This document shows, one piece after another, positions 7,976 to 16,435 of a stretch of 64,000 nucleotides of DNA (position 1 is its first letter; every line of letters begins with the position of its first letter). The position numbers were made by a program, and so were the translations under genes. The notes below the pieces were generated by a model, which was given only the letters and a program-made list of their open reading frames with translations, was not told the DNA's origin and did no database searches. Source of the DNA: Streptococcus mitis (GTDB taxonomy: Bacteria > Bacillota > Bacilli > Lactobacillales > Streptococcaceae); assembly GCF_946190375.1 (NCBI RefSeq), contig NZ_CAMIAF010000013.1, forward strand, positions 1 through 64,000, read 5' to 3'.

Positions 7976-8767
7976 TTAGTATTGAAAAGATTGGATAGCT
8001 TCTTTCAAGTCATCTTGTAAACTATTTCTCTGGTCAAGTTGGACATAGACTTCCAACAGGCAGGATCTAAAGTTGGAAAATTTGTAAAAATCTTCCCTTT
8101 CTTCTATCGGAAAATCAACAGTTTTTATCCAAGAAGCTACTTGTTCTTGCGCTAACTTCCCTTGTAAAATCGGTTCATAAAGTACTCTGGCTAAACGCCA
8201 ATCCTCATCATCTGTATAACGAATGGCAATTCTTTTAAATAATTGGCCAAGTATGTCAAATACTTCATGAACTCTGTTTTTAGGAAAGTCTGGATGACAA
8301 ACTACCTCTGTCAGTAAATCGGCTCCGTGTGCAAAAGCGTGAACCCAACCATACTGACTTGAAAAACCTGTCGTGTCTTTTTCTTTTGAAAGATAGTGCA
8401 AACCTTGATTTAAAAGGACATTGCGAATTTCTGCTTTTAATCCCTGATAAAAACCCGATTGCTGGTTAGCATCTGCAGACAAGAGATTTGCATAAACAAG
8501 TGCCCTAAAAGAACGTTCAAGTGTTGGCAGACCTACCATATCAATCTCTTTATCTAGTCCTCCATCAGCTGAGACCACCTCAGCAATGAACTGAAATTGT
8601 TCCTGTGTAAATAGCTCTTCCTGAATCCCTCTAGCAAAGCTTGTAAAAACAAGGTCATCGCGAATTTCTGGAGAAGGATCTCCCAAATGGTCAAGCAACC
8701 ACTGGATTTCCTCCTGATGATATCTTGGTTTTTCTTCTGCTATTTTTCTTAGTAACTCTTGATACAT
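7976..8767 (-). CDS. DUF2785 family protein
   Basis: A 263-residue soluble, helix-rich protein with the pattern YGWVHAFAHGADLLTE near the middle, which I associate with DUF2785. The two His could bind metal, though no enzyme function is known. I take the ATG at 8767, because an upstream TTG two codons earlier lies only two bases from the AGAGG site. Transcription is leftward and the gene stands between the aquaporin gene and a small membrane-protein reading frame. No partner suggests a pathway. Confidence 0.6.
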   Translation of the reverse strand: MYQELLRKIAEEKPRYHQEEIQWLLDHLGDPSPEIRDDLVFTSFARGIQEELFTQEQFQFIAEVVSADGGLDKEIDMVGLPTLERSFRALVYANLLSADANQQSGFYQGLKAEIRNVLLNQGLHYLSKEKDTTGFSSQYGWVHAFAHGADLLTEVVCHPDFPKNRVHEVFDILGQLFKRIAIRYTDDEDWRLARVLYEPILQGKLAQEQVASWIKTVDFPIEEREDFYKFSNFRSCLLEVYVQLDQRNSLQDDLKEAIQSFQY

Positions 8768-8834
8768 GGTCAATACCTCTACATTTCTAGCAGCTGTTCA
8801 AAAAGCCAGCCTTAAATGACTTAATATTGAATTC

Positions 8835-8990
8835 TCAATTAAATACAATCTGATAAAAAATGAAGTAAATAAGGATCAATATCAACTCTACAACAAGTTC
8901 AAATTTAACATCACGGCCTTCAACGGCGTGTTTGAAAATAGCTACAGCCAATCCAATTATAATGACGCTTAACAAGCCCATAAACATCAT
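8835..8990 (-). CDS. Possible small membrane protein, 51 residues
   Basis: The reading frame from the double ATG at 8990 encodes MMFMGLLSVIIIGLAVAIFK, a short charged loop (HAVEGRDVKFE) and a second hydrophobic segment ending FYQIVFN. That is a clean two-helix hairpin with no rare features. It begins 23 bases after the pepF stop on the same strand. No strong ribosome binding site precedes the ATG, because the nearest GAGGA belongs to a three-codon frame upstream. It is kept because of its protein-like hydrophobic pattern, but may be decayed. Confidence 0.4.
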   Translation of the reverse strand: MMFMGLLSVIIIGLAVAIFKHAVEGRDVKFELVVELILILIYFIFYQIVFN

Positions 8991-9013
8991 TCTAGAACAA
9001 CATTTCTATTCCT

Positions 9014-10810
9014 CTACTCTCCCAACTGGGCACTGTAGGCAATAATCTGGTCAACTGTGTCTGACAAGAACTGGATGGTATCACGGAGTGGTTTATCGGT
9101 TGAAATATCAGCTCCGATAATCATGGCTGACTCAAGCGGTGTCTTACTACCACCTGATTTGAGGAGATTGAGCCAGTCTTCAGCTCCGGTTTCTGAATGT
9201 TTCAGATGAAGATAACCAGCAGTCGAGATGACTAGTCCAGCTGAGTAGGTGTAACTATACAAGCCCATGTAGTAGTGAGCTTGGCGCATCCAAGTCAGAG
9301 CCGCATCGTCGTCAATTTCAATGGCATCTCCCCAGAAGTCTGTCAAGACTTCCTTCATAATGCTGTTGAGCTTGCTTGCTCCGAAGGTCTCCCCTTCTTC
9401 AATCAATGTATACACCTTACGCTGGAAGGCTGCTTCCAAGAGGTGAGTGATGAAATTATGGAAGTAGGTATCTGTCAAGCGGTGGGCAAGAGCGAAGCGT
9501 TTTTGACGCGGGTCGTCAGATTGGTGCTCCAAGTAGTCACTTAAAAGCAACTCATTGAAGGTTGATGGAGCCTCAACATAGTAGGTTGACATGTGGGCGT
9601 TGAAGTAGCTTTGGTGATTGTCAGAAAAGATGAATTGACCAGAATGCCCGATTTCATGAATCAAGGTATAGACATCGCTTAAACGACCAGTCCAACTCAT
9701 GAGGACATAAGGGTGCACGCGATATGGATCCGCCGCATAACCACCAGAATCCTTGCCGCTATTGGCAGCGAAGTCCACCCAGCGCTCTTCTTGATAGCGA
9801 GCAACTTCCTGACAATATTCTTTCCCCAAAGGTTCTACCGACTTCATGACCAAATCATAGGCGTCGTCAATGGTCACTTCAGGATTGAGGGCGCTGTCCA
9901 AGTCCAATTTCCAGTCTGCAAAGGTCATCTTTTCAAGACCATTTACCTTGGCAACATGCTTGAGGTATCTCTGAGCAACCAGCGCAAAATCCTTCATGAT
10001 GAGGTCAATCTGGCGATCAAACATAGCACGATCCACTTCTTGTTCAGCCAGAAGATAATCAAAGACGGAGTCATAGCCCTTCATATCTGCCAAGAGTTTT
10101 TCAGACTTGACTTGGGCTAGATAGGCTGCCGCAGCCGTATTTTGGTGCTTACGAAGTCCCTCTGAGAAGGAACGGAAGGATTTCTCACGAACTTCAGCAT
10201 CCTCGTGGTTTTGGTAGAAATTCTCATAGGTGACAAAGCTGTTTTTGTAGGTCTTGCCATTGACTTCAAAGTCTGCCATTTCAAAATCTCCAGCTCGCAT
10301 CTTAGTGTAAATATCCTGCGGACTGTAGAAAACTTCACCCAGATTGGTCAAGGCCTTCTCCACATCTGCCCCTAGATAGTGGGCTTTTTTAATTTTGGCC
10401 TGACGAATAGCTGCCGTCAAGTGAGGCAATTCACCCAAACGGTCCAAGACTTCCTCGTCTGCAGCCACCAAGGCATCATCAAAGAAGGTCAAAGCTACGC
10501 TGGCATCCGTTTCAAATTCCATCCCAGCTTGGGCAATATCAGCAAACTCTTCATTGCTATAGTCTGTCGTCTGAGGCATAAAGCCATAGTTGCCAATATG
10601 GCTCATCTGGATGTAGATTTGTTCCAATTCCGCAAAGGCCTTTTCAAAATCCTCAAAAGTATGAAGATTACCCTTGTAATCACGGCTAAATTGATTGATA
10701 TCTTCGCGAGCTTTCTCGATTGCACGCAAGAAATCCTCACGGTCTTGGTATAGGGCTGTTAAATCCCAAAGTTCCTTCTCTGGAAATTCTGAACGGTGTT
10801 TTTGTTTCAT
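9014..10810 (-). CDS. pepF: Oligoendopeptidase F
   Basis: A 598-residue cytoplasmic zinc metallopeptidase of family M3, full length. The zinc motif HEIGH lies at about residues 386-390 (TLIHEIGHSGQF), with the conserved downstream Glu supplied by the STYYVEAPSTFNE segment. It cleaves peptides of roughly 7-17 residues, feeding amino acid supply from imported peptides. The start has AGGAAGAAA upstream. It is followed on the same strand by a possible small membrane protein and preceded by rsmE ten bases away, so it probably belongs to the prmA-rsmE-pepF transcript. Confidence 0.92.
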   Translation of the reverse strand: MKQKHRSEFPEKELWDLTALYQDREDFLRAIEKAREDINQFSRDYKGNLHTFEDFEKAFAELEQIYIQMSHIGNYGFMPQTTDYSNEEFADIAQAGMEFETDASVALTFFDDALVAADEEVLDRLGELPHLTAAIRQAKIKKAHYLGADVEKALTNLGEVFYSPQDIYTKMRAGDFEMADFEVNGKTYKNSFVTYENFYQNHEDAEVREKSFRSFSEGLRKHQNTAAAAYLAQVKSEKLLADMKGYDSVFDYLLAEQEVDRAMFDRQIDLIMKDFALVAQRYLKHVAKVNGLEKMTFADWKLDLDSALNPEVTIDDAYDLVMKSVEPLGKEYCQEVARYQEERWVDFAANSGKDSGGYAADPYRVHPYVLMSWTGRLSDVYTLIHEIGHSGQFIFSDNHQSYFNAHMSTYYVEAPSTFNELLLSDYLEHQSDDPRQKRFALAHRLTDTYFHNFITHLLEAAFQRKVYTLIEEGETFGASKLNSIMKEVLTDFWGDAIEIDDDAALTWMRQAHYYMGLYSYTYSAGLVISTAGYLHLKHSETGAEDWLNLLKSGGSKTPLESAMIIGADISTDKPLRDTIQFLSDTVDQIIAYSAQLGE

Positions 10811-10820
10811 TTTCTTCCTC

Positions 10821-11564
10821 TTATTTCTCTAATTCTAATAAAACACTAAGGGCTGATAAGGCGTAAAGTGGTGCTGTTTCTGCTCGCAAAATGCGAGGAC
10901 CTAGGCCTGCCAAAACGGCTCCTTTAGCTTCAAAACTTTCGATTTCTGCAGGTGATAGACCACCTTCTGGACCAAAGATAAAGAGCAGTTTGGCTCCTTT
11001 TTCAAGACCAGAGACCGCTTGTAAGAGCGCAGCGGCTTCTCCTTCCTTGGCCGACTCTTCATAGGCTACTACGATGCGGTCGAATTGGTCAAGTTGGGCT
11101 AGAAAATCTGCTTTCTTCTCAAAAAGCTGAATACTTGGTACAATATTGCGCTTGCTTTGTTCTGCTGCTCCAAGGGCAATTTTTTCTAGTTTTTCAACCT
11201 TTTTACCCAATTTCTTGCCATCCCATTTGGCAACTGACCAATCGGCAGGAAAGGCCCAGATTTGACTGGCACCCAGTTCCGTCACTTTTTGAGCGATAAA
11301 CTCCAGCTTGTCTCCCTTGGGGAAGCCGGATGCGATGGTCGCTTGGACTGGTAGTTCCACATTGTCAGCTAGTTCCTCAACCAATTCAAACTGACGATTT
11401 TCCACATCCAGCACACGCGCCAAGCGCTTAATTCCATCATCAAAGACCAAAGTAACCTCATCATCTTCTTTCAAGCGCATAACCTGAAACATATGCTTGC
11501 TGGTTTCCTTGTCCTCGATGGTGACAGGAGAGATAGCACTGCCTTTGACAAAATACTGCTGCAT
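10821..11564 (-). CDS. rsmE: 16S rRNA m3U1498 methyltransferase RsmE
   Basis: A 247-residue SPOUT-class methyltransferase that N3-methylates U1498 of 16S rRNA. The deep-knot region shows the family signature FIFGPEGGLSPAEIESF and LGPRILRAETAPLYAL near the C-terminus. The N-terminal domain is PUA-like. I start at 11564 (MQQYF), where GGAGG lies in the tail of prmA. The four extra codons of the longer frame would sit on top of that site. It follows prmA almost without a gap, a pairing widely conserved in Firmicutes. Confidence 0.92.
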   Translation of the reverse strand: MQQYFVKGSAISPVTIEDKETSKHMFQVMRLKEDDEVTLVFDDGIKRLARVLDVENRQFELVEELADNVELPVQATIASGFPKGDKLEFIAQKVTELGASQIWAFPADWSVAKWDGKKLGKKVEKLEKIALGAAEQSKRNIVPSIQLFEKKADFLAQLDQFDRIVVAYEESAKEGEAAALLQAVSGLEKGAKLLFIFGPEGGLSPAEIESFEAKGAVLAGLGPRILRAETAPLYALSALSVLLELEK

Positions 11565-11565
11565 G

Positions 11566-12516
11566 CTAGCCTCCAATCACACCTGAAATATCCTTGGTTT
11601 TCTTAAAGACACAGGCATTCCATTCCCCTTGAATCATGTGGGTTTCAAGGAAAAATCCAGCTGACTCAGCCGACTCGCGCACCATGTCCCACTTGTCCTT
11701 GATAATGCCACTCATGATGAGGTAGCCTTCATCCTTGACCAAGCGATAAGCATCATCCGTCAGATGAACGAGGATATCCGCCAAGATATTAGCTACAATC
11801 ACATCTGCCTCAATCTCAACACCCTTAAGCAAATCACCTGCTGCTACATGGATGTTTTCCATACCAGGGTTTAGCTCAATATTTTCCTGAGCAACTCTAA
11901 CTGCTACATCATCCAGGTCGTAGGCAAAGATTTCCTTGGCACCAAGCAGCGAGCTGGCAATAGAGAGAACCCCTGAACCAGTCCCCACATCCAGCACCGT
12001 TTCACCACCACGAAGAACCTGTTCCAAGGCAAAAAGGCTCATCTTGGTAGTTGGGTGGGTTCCTGTCCCGAAGGCCATCCCAGGATCCAGCTTGATAATC
12101 TTTTCCCCAGCAGTCGCCTCATAGTCTGTCCAAGAAGGCACGATAGTTAAGTCATGAGTAATTCGAGCTGGCTCATAGTATTTCTTCCAATTGTCCGCCC
12201 AGTCTTCCTCAGCCAAGGCAGTGGTCCCCATTTTGACCTCACCCAAATCCATAAAGTCTGTCAATTCTGCTAAGCGAGCCTGCAAATCCGCCTCAACCAC
12301 TGCTACATCCACCGTGTCAGGGTAGTAGGCTGTCACAACGATTTCTTCTTGCTGCTCAACCTCTGGGAAAATCTCGCCGAAGCGGTCGACATTTCCCACA
12401 TAGTCCATGCTATCTTCAATCGCAACACCTTGCGCTCCCAACTCAATCAAGAGATTGGAAACCAATTCCTCTCCCTCACGCTTCACTGTAACTTTTAACT
12501 CTTGCCATGTTTCCAT
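11566..12516 (-). CDS. prmA: Ribosomal protein L11 methyltransferase PrmA
   Basis: A 316-residue SAM-dependent enzyme that trimethylates ribosomal protein L11. The N-terminal L11-binding domain (about residues 1-80) starts [11 protein letters not shown]. The Rossmann domain carries [12 protein letters not shown] near 180 and the NILADILV motif near 245. A frame nine codons longer has no better site, so I keep METWQE at 12516. It leads the prmA-rsmE-pepF series. Confidence 0.92.
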   Translation of the reverse strand: METWQELKVTVKREGEELVSNLLIELGAQGVAIEDSMDYVGNVDRFGEIFPEVEQQEEIVVTAYYPDTVDVAVVEADLQARLAELTDFMDLGEVKMGTTALAEEDWADNWKKYYEPARITHDLTIVPSWTDYEATAGEKIIKLDPGMAFGTGTHPTTKMSLFALEQVLRGGETVLDVGTGSGVLSIASSLLGAKEIFAYDLDDVAVRVAQENIELNPGMENIHVAAGDLLKGVEIEADVIVANILADILVHLTDDAYRLVKDEGYLIMSGIIKDKWDMVRESAESAGFFLETHMIQGEWNACVFKKTKDISGVIGG

Positions 12517-12653
12517 ATTTAAGATACCAAGCCCGTAAAACAAAAAGCCAAAATAGGAAATTCTCTGAAGACGCTTGTGTCTAAGAAAAGTTTATCTTTT
12601 TGGCACAGTGTTTTGGGCGGGTTCAGTTTAGAAATGTAACTGAACTATCCTTT

Positions 12654-13082
12654 CTAATCACTTACTTTTAAATAATCTTTTAATCTCTCTTGCAACTGCG
12701 GAACTACTTGACTGGATGTCAAAAATTCCTCGACATTCATCAACTGATAGCCCTGTCCTTCATCTCCAAAGACAATCTTGTCAAATTGGTCCTGAGCCAA
12801 CTTGCCAACTAGAAATACAGATTGTTTATCTGCAAAAAGCATACTTGGGTAAACCTTACTCCAAAGCAGACAATCTTCAGTTAGATGAATTCCCAGTTCT
12901 TCATAAACTTCACGCGCTACACACTCAAAAGGACTTTCATCGCCTTCACGTCCACCACCGGGCAGTTCCCACATATTGGGCCAGGGAATGCTCGCCTTAT
13001 CATCGCGTAAGATAGTCAAGAGCCTATCCCCACAAAACAAAGCAATCTTACAGCCTGTGAAATCAGAAATCTCTATGTCCAT
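12654..13082 (-). CDS. Nudix (MutT-like) hydrolase
   Basis: A 142-residue single Nudix domain. The Nudix box GX5EX7REUXEEXGU is complete at residues 43-65 (GGREGDE...REVYEELGI), so it should hydrolyse a nucleoside diphosphate linked to another group. The substrate cannot be read from sequence. Oxidised nucleotides, as with MutT, are only one option. The start has TTAGGAG upstream. It follows the DUF3013 gene by nine bases on the same strand, and a hairpin GTTCAGTT/AACTGAAC lies just after its stop. Confidence 0.85.
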   Translation of the reverse strand: MDIEISDFTGCKIALFCGDRLLTILRDDKASIPWPNMWELPGGGREGDESPFECVAREVYEELGIHLTEDCLLWSKVYPSMLFADKQSVFLVGKLAQDQFDKIVFGDEGQGYQLMNVEEFLTSSQVVPQLQERLKDYLKVSD

Positions 13083-13091
13083 GTCAAACTC

Positions 13092-13562
13092 CTAATATCT
13101 CGGATAAGGATAAAACTCTCCTTCTTCCAAGCCAACTTTTCCTTCTTCAAAGACTTCTTGGTTCCATTCCATGACGAATTCCTCTGCTTCTGGGTCTTCC
13201 AAAAAGTCCATGAGGGCATCCAGCCCAACCTCGGCAGTATCTTTAAGGAAAAGGACGAAATAGGCCAAAAATTCGCGAGAGAATCCTTTTTTAGGTAGGT
13301 AAGGAATGACAGTCAAATAGTCTTCCTCATTGACTGTTGACTTAGCAGGGTTGTAGAAAAGGACTGCTTCTTCAAAGAGAATGTCATCTGACGAAACCTC
13401 TCCGTCTTCATCTACCATCTCCACACCTGCAGCGTTTTGCGCTTCCAATAGAAAACTCACTTCAACCGCGTGGTTACGCTTGTCCCAACTAATCTCAAAG
13501 TCAAAGGGAAAATTCTTCTCCAACTCTTCCTCTAAAACATCTAAAAATCCATATGTTGCCAT
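13092..13562 (-). CDS. DUF3013 family protein
   Basis: A 156-residue, strongly acidic soluble protein with runs such as EEGKVGLEEGEF near the C-terminus, matching the streptococcal/lactococcal DUF3013 family in length and character. No catalytic residues or membrane segments are seen. AGAGGACAAA precedes the ATG. It is cotranscribed with the Nudix gene and divergent from rarA. Function is unknown. Confidence 0.7.
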   Translation of the reverse strand: MATYGFLDVLEEELEKNFPFDFEISWDKRNHAVEVSFLLEAQNAAGVEMVDEDGEVSSDDILFEEAVLFYNPAKSTVNEEDYLTVIPYLPKKGFSREFLAYFVLFLKDTAEVGLDALMDFLEDPEAEEFVMEWNQEVFEEGKVGLEEGEFYPYPRY

Positions 13563-13677
13563 TTTGTCCTCTTTCTATGCGACTCTTAAATCGCCCCGAT
13601 TGCTCGGAAATATGCTAAAATAGATACTACCATCTTACCACATATACATCAGAAAATCCACGTTAGAAAGGACTGCT

Positions 13678-14949
13678 ATGCCAGACAATCTCGCGCTTCG
13701 CATGCGCCCTAAAACCATCGACCAGGTCATCGGTCAGGAACATCTGGTCGGACCTGGAAAAATCATCCGCCGCATGGTGGAAGCCAATCGCCTGTCCTCC
13801 ATGATTCTCTATGGACCTCCAGGAATCGGCAAGACCAGTATTGCCTCTGCCATCGCTGGAACAACAAAGTATGCCTTTCGAACTTTCAATGCGACAGTTG
13901 ATAGTAAAAAGCGATTGCAAGAAATTGCGGAAGAGGCTAAATTCTCTGGTGGTCTCGTCCTATTACTAGACGAGATTCATAGACTAGATAAAACCAAGCA
14001 AGACTTCCTCTTGCCTCTCTTGGAAAGTGGTCTGGTCATCATGATTGGCGCTACGACTGAAAATCCTTTCTTTTCTGTCACTCCTGCCATTCGTAGCCGT
14101 GTTCAAATTTTTGAGTTGGAACCTCTGTCTAACCAAGACGTCAAAGAGGCCCTGCAGATAGCTCTAAGTAACCCTGAGCGTGGTTTTGATTTTCCAGTAG
14201 AACTAGATGAGGAGGCGCTGGATTTCATTGCGACCTCTACAAACGGAGACCTTCGCTCTGCCTTCAACTCACTGGACTTGGCTGTTCTCTCTACTCCCGA
14301 AAATGACAAGGGCATCCGCCATATCACTCTAGACATCATGGAAAATAGTCTGCAGCGGAGCTACATCACTATGGATAAGGATGGAGATGGCCACTATGAT
14401 GTTCTCTCAGCCCTGCAAAAGTCTATCCGTGGCTCAGATGTTGATGCCAGTCTTCACTATGCTGCCCGCTTGATTGAGGCTGGTGATTTGCCAAGTCTCG
14501 CTCGTCGTTTGACTGTTATCGCTTATGAAGATATCGGTTTGGCCAATCCTGAAGCCCAGATTCACACCGTGACTGCTCTTGATGCTGCCCAGAAGATTGG
14601 GTTCCCAGAAGCCCGCATTCTCATTGCCAATGTCGTGATTGATTTGGCCCTTTCTCCAAAATCCAACTCAGCCTATGTAGCTATGGATAAGGCACTTGCT
14701 GACCTCAAAACATCAGGGCACTTGCCTATTCCGCGACACTTGCGTGATGGGCACTACAGTGGAAGCAAGGAACTAGGGAATGCCCAAGACTATCTCTATC
14801 CACATAACTATCCTGGAAATTGGGTCAAGCAAGACTATCTGCCAGAAAAAATTCGTAATCATCACTATTTCCAAGCAGAAGATACTGGTAAATATGAACG
14901 GGCTTTGGCTCAAAGAAAGGAAGCTATCGACCGTTTGCGAAAAATCTGA
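13678..14949 (+). CDS. rarA: Replication-associated recombination protein RarA
   Basis: A 423-residue AAA+ ATPase related to clamp loaders (RarA, also MgsA or YrvN) that acts at stalled replication forks. Walker A GPPGIGKTS is at 46-54, Walker B LLLDEIHR near 93-100, and the sensor segment GATTENPFF follows. The C-terminal tetramerisation region contains LRDGHYSGSKELG. The start has AAAGGA upstream. In Firmicutes rarA commonly lies beside the 6S RNA gene, as here, with 6S starting about 65 bases downstream. Confidence 0.92.
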   Translation: MPDNLALRMRPKTIDQVIGQEHLVGPGKIIRRMVEANRLSSMILYGPPGIGKTSIASAIAGTTKYAFRTFNATVDSKKRLQEIAEEAKFSGGLVLLLDEIHRLDKTKQDFLLPLLESGLVIMIGATTENPFFSVTPAIRSRVQIFELEPLSNQDVKEALQIALSNPERGFDFPVELDEEALDFIATSTNGDLRSAFNSLDLAVLSTPENDKGIRHITLDIMENSLQRSYITMDKDGDGHYDVLSALQKSIRGSDVDASLHYAARLIEAGDLPSLARRLTVIAYEDIGLANPEAQIHTVTALDAAQKIGFPEARILIANVVIDLALSPKSNSAYVAMDKALADLKTSGHLPIPRHLRDGHYSGSKELGNAQDYLYPHNYPGNWVKQDYLPEKIRNHHYFQAEDTGKYERALAQRKEAIDRLRKI

Positions 14950-14978
14950 AATCCTTTTCAAAAAATTGCACTTTCCTC

Positions 14979-15006
14979 TTGATTTTTTTTGAAAAAGTGG
15001 TATCAT
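14979..15006 (+). promoter_or_regulatory. 6S RNA promoter
   Basis: TTGATT (14979-14984) and TATCAT (15001-15006) are 16 bases apart, placing the start point near 15013, a few bases before the closing stem of the 6S RNA. Confidence 0.6.
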
Positions 15007-15012
15007 ATAAAC

Positions 15013-15206
15013 ATAGAAACGCTGTGGTGTACGACTTCACACTTAAGTGTTGACCGACTATTTTTTGTATTATTAGGGAAACAAAAGTCTTCTAACAGCA
15101 TGTAGGCCGTCTCACACGGAAACAGCTTCAGTTAGAGCGAGTTGCCCACCTGCTTAATTGCGCGGGTTCAATACAAACCGTGAAGTTTCGGCACCAATAC
15201 AGCTTT
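15013..15206 (+). ncRNA. ssrS: 6S RNA
   Basis: The ends form a long interrupted closing stem typical of 6S RNA. GCTGT (from 15021) pairs with ACAGC (to 15203), then GGTG with CACC, then ACTTCAC with GTGAAGT. A large internal open region follows. The size of about 190 bases and the place directly downstream of rarA fit the known Firmicute arrangement. 6S RNA mimics an open promoter and binds the housekeeping RNA polymerase, tuning transcription in stationary phase. Exact ends are estimates from the promoter and a T run. Confidence 0.8.
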
Positions 15207-15212
15207 TTATTT

Positions 15213-15285
15213 GCCTCCTTAGCTCAGCTGGCAGAGCAGCGGACTCTTAATCCGTGGGTCACAGGTTCGATCCCTGTAGGGGGCA
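15213..15285 (+). tRNA. tRNA-Lys (CTT)
   Basis: A full cloverleaf. The acceptor arms are GCCTCCT and AGGGGGC, the D arm GCTC/GAGC, the anticodon stem GCGGA/TCCGT around loop CTCTTAA (anticodon CTT at 15246-15248), and the T arm ACAGG/CCTGT with TTCGATC. A is the discriminator base. CCA is not encoded. It reads the lysine codon AAG. Its 3' end is duplicated exactly at 19378, marking it as an integration site. Confidence 0.95.
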
Positions 15286-15300
15286 TCTAAATACAACAGG

Positions 15301-15329
15301 AAAAAGCCTTGTAAATCAAGGCTTTTTTT
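15301..15329 (+). terminator. Terminator after tRNA-Lys
   Basis: AAAAAGCCTTG pairs with CAAGGCTTTTTTT. The same stem recurs after the tRNA-like copy at 16223 and after the 3' fragment at 19378. Confidence 0.8.
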
Positions 15330-15566
15330 GCTTGTCTATAACTGATTTACCCCATCATTTGTCCCACATTTTAAATCTATCTTTTCTTTTTGAATCAAAT
15401 TACATCTTTACAAATAGTGTAAAGCCAGTTACTTTTGCTTTGATTCCATACAATATTTTCATGTAGAGAAGACAAATTTTATCTTCTCTTTTTATTTTCA
15501 AAATAATAAAAACTGATTTTCTTTTCATAAATCAGACTGAAACTTCCAAATTTTCCATTTTGTTTA
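15330..15566. other. Intergenic remnant after tRNA-Lys
   Basis: No intact gene. A segment at about 15343-15375, read on the minus strand, gives FKMWDK, a stop and WGK, resembling the GTKVGQ-type C-terminus of streptococcal phage integrases, so it may be an integrase relic. A separate stem AGAGAAGA/TCTTCTCT plus T5 at 15465-15494 looks like the terminator of a lost gene. Confidence 0.4.
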
Positions 15567-15644
15567 TTGACATTTCCTCTAAAAAGGTGTATAATATTTT
15601 TATTATCAAACTATACTATACTATACTATATAGGGGGTATTGAA
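15567..15644 (+). promoter_or_regulatory. Promoter and repeat-containing leader of DUF308 gene
   Basis: TTGACA (15567-15572) and TATAAT (15590-15595) are 17 bases apart, an excellent vegetative promoter. The leader then holds four tandem copies of ACTAT (about 15610-15630) just before the GGGGG ribosome binding site. A short tandem repeat at this place could alter leader length. Confidence 0.75.
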
Positions 15645-16160
15645 ATGAAATTTTCTAATCGTTTACTGCTATTCCTTGCAGGAGTTGTTTTTGTCCTTTT
15701 AGGACTTTTCCTATTTACAAACCCAGTAGCTAATCTTGTTGCTTACAGCTGGTGGATTGCATTTGGTTTACTGGTTTCTTCTATAGCAGCTATTTTAGGC
15801 TATTTCTCTGTACCAAAAGAGCTTCGCTCACCAGCTCATCTTTTCCAAGGGATTGTTAATCTTCTCTTAGCTCTTTACCTCGTTGCCTATGGCTTTGTGA
15901 CGCTGCCAGTTGTCATTCCAACTATTTTAGGAATTTGGTTAATTGTAGAAGCCATTATAGCTTTCTTTAAAGGCAATCGTCTGGGATTGATTTTCCCTAT
16001 TATTGGCAACCATATCATGTGGATAGCGTTGCTTGCATTTTTACTAGGTCTAGTGATTTTGTTCAATCCAGTAGCTACAAGTGTCTTTGTCGTTTATGTC
16101 GTTGCCTTTGCATTTTTAATTGTTGGTTTCACCTATATCCTTGATGCCTTTCGTAAATAA
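15645..16160 (+). CDS. DUF308 (HdeD-like) membrane protein
   Basis: A 171-residue protein made of six hydrophobic segments in three pairs, the pattern of DUF308/HdeD proteins. HdeD in Escherichia coli is linked to acid resistance, but no function is established for the Gram-positive members. The start at 15645 follows GGGGGTATTGAA. It lies between two tRNA-Lys copies, inside the region bounded by the duplicated tRNA 3' end, and resembles the N-terminal part of the 17534-18823 protein, which also has DUF308-like segments. Confidence 0.7.
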   Translation: MKFSNRLLLFLAGVVFVLLGLFLFTNPVANLVAYSWWIAFGLLVSSIAAILGYFSVPKELRSPAHLFQGIVNLLLALYLVAYGFVTLPVVIPTILGIWLIVEAIIAFFKGNRLGLIFPIIGNHIMWIALLAFLLGLVILFNPVATSVFVVYVVAFAFLIVGFTYILDAFRK

Positions 16161-16222
16161 TCTAGCTGCCATTTTGGGCATATTAAAATAGCTGGGAAGT
16201 TACATTCTCAGCTTTTTCTGTT

Positions 16223-16295
16223 GCCTCCTTAGCTCAGTTGGTAGAGCAGTAGACTCTTAAGCTATGGGGCGCAGGTTCGAGCCCTGCAGGGGGCA
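16223..16295 (+). tRNA. Divergent second tRNA-Lys (CTT) copy
   Basis: Acceptor, D and T stems are intact (T arm GCAGG/CCTGC), and the anticodon loop CTCTTAA again gives CTT at 16256-16258. The anticodon stem GTAGA/GCTAT has an A-G mismatch next to the loop plus one G-U pair. The changes in the T stem are compensated, as expected for a selected tRNA, while the mismatch suggests relaxed function. No promoter is obvious. It is followed by the same type of terminator as the first copy. It may be a minor tRNA or a pseudo-tRNA left by an integrated element. Confidence 0.65.
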
Positions 16296-16313
16296 CATCT
16301 AAATCAACAGAAA

Positions 16314-16339
16314 TAAGCCTTGAAACCAAGGCTTTTTTT
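16314..16339 (+). terminator. Terminator after second tRNA-Lys copy
   Basis: AAGCCTTG pairs with CAAGGCTT followed by a T run. It is the same stem as after the first tRNA-Lys gene. Confidence 0.75.
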
Positions 16340-16435
16340 AACGTCTAATAGCTTTTTGTAGAAAAGTATTTAAAAATAAAAGAGAAGAGAATCTCTCACT
16401 CTCTTCTCAGTATATCTTATTAAATTTAGTTTTTC

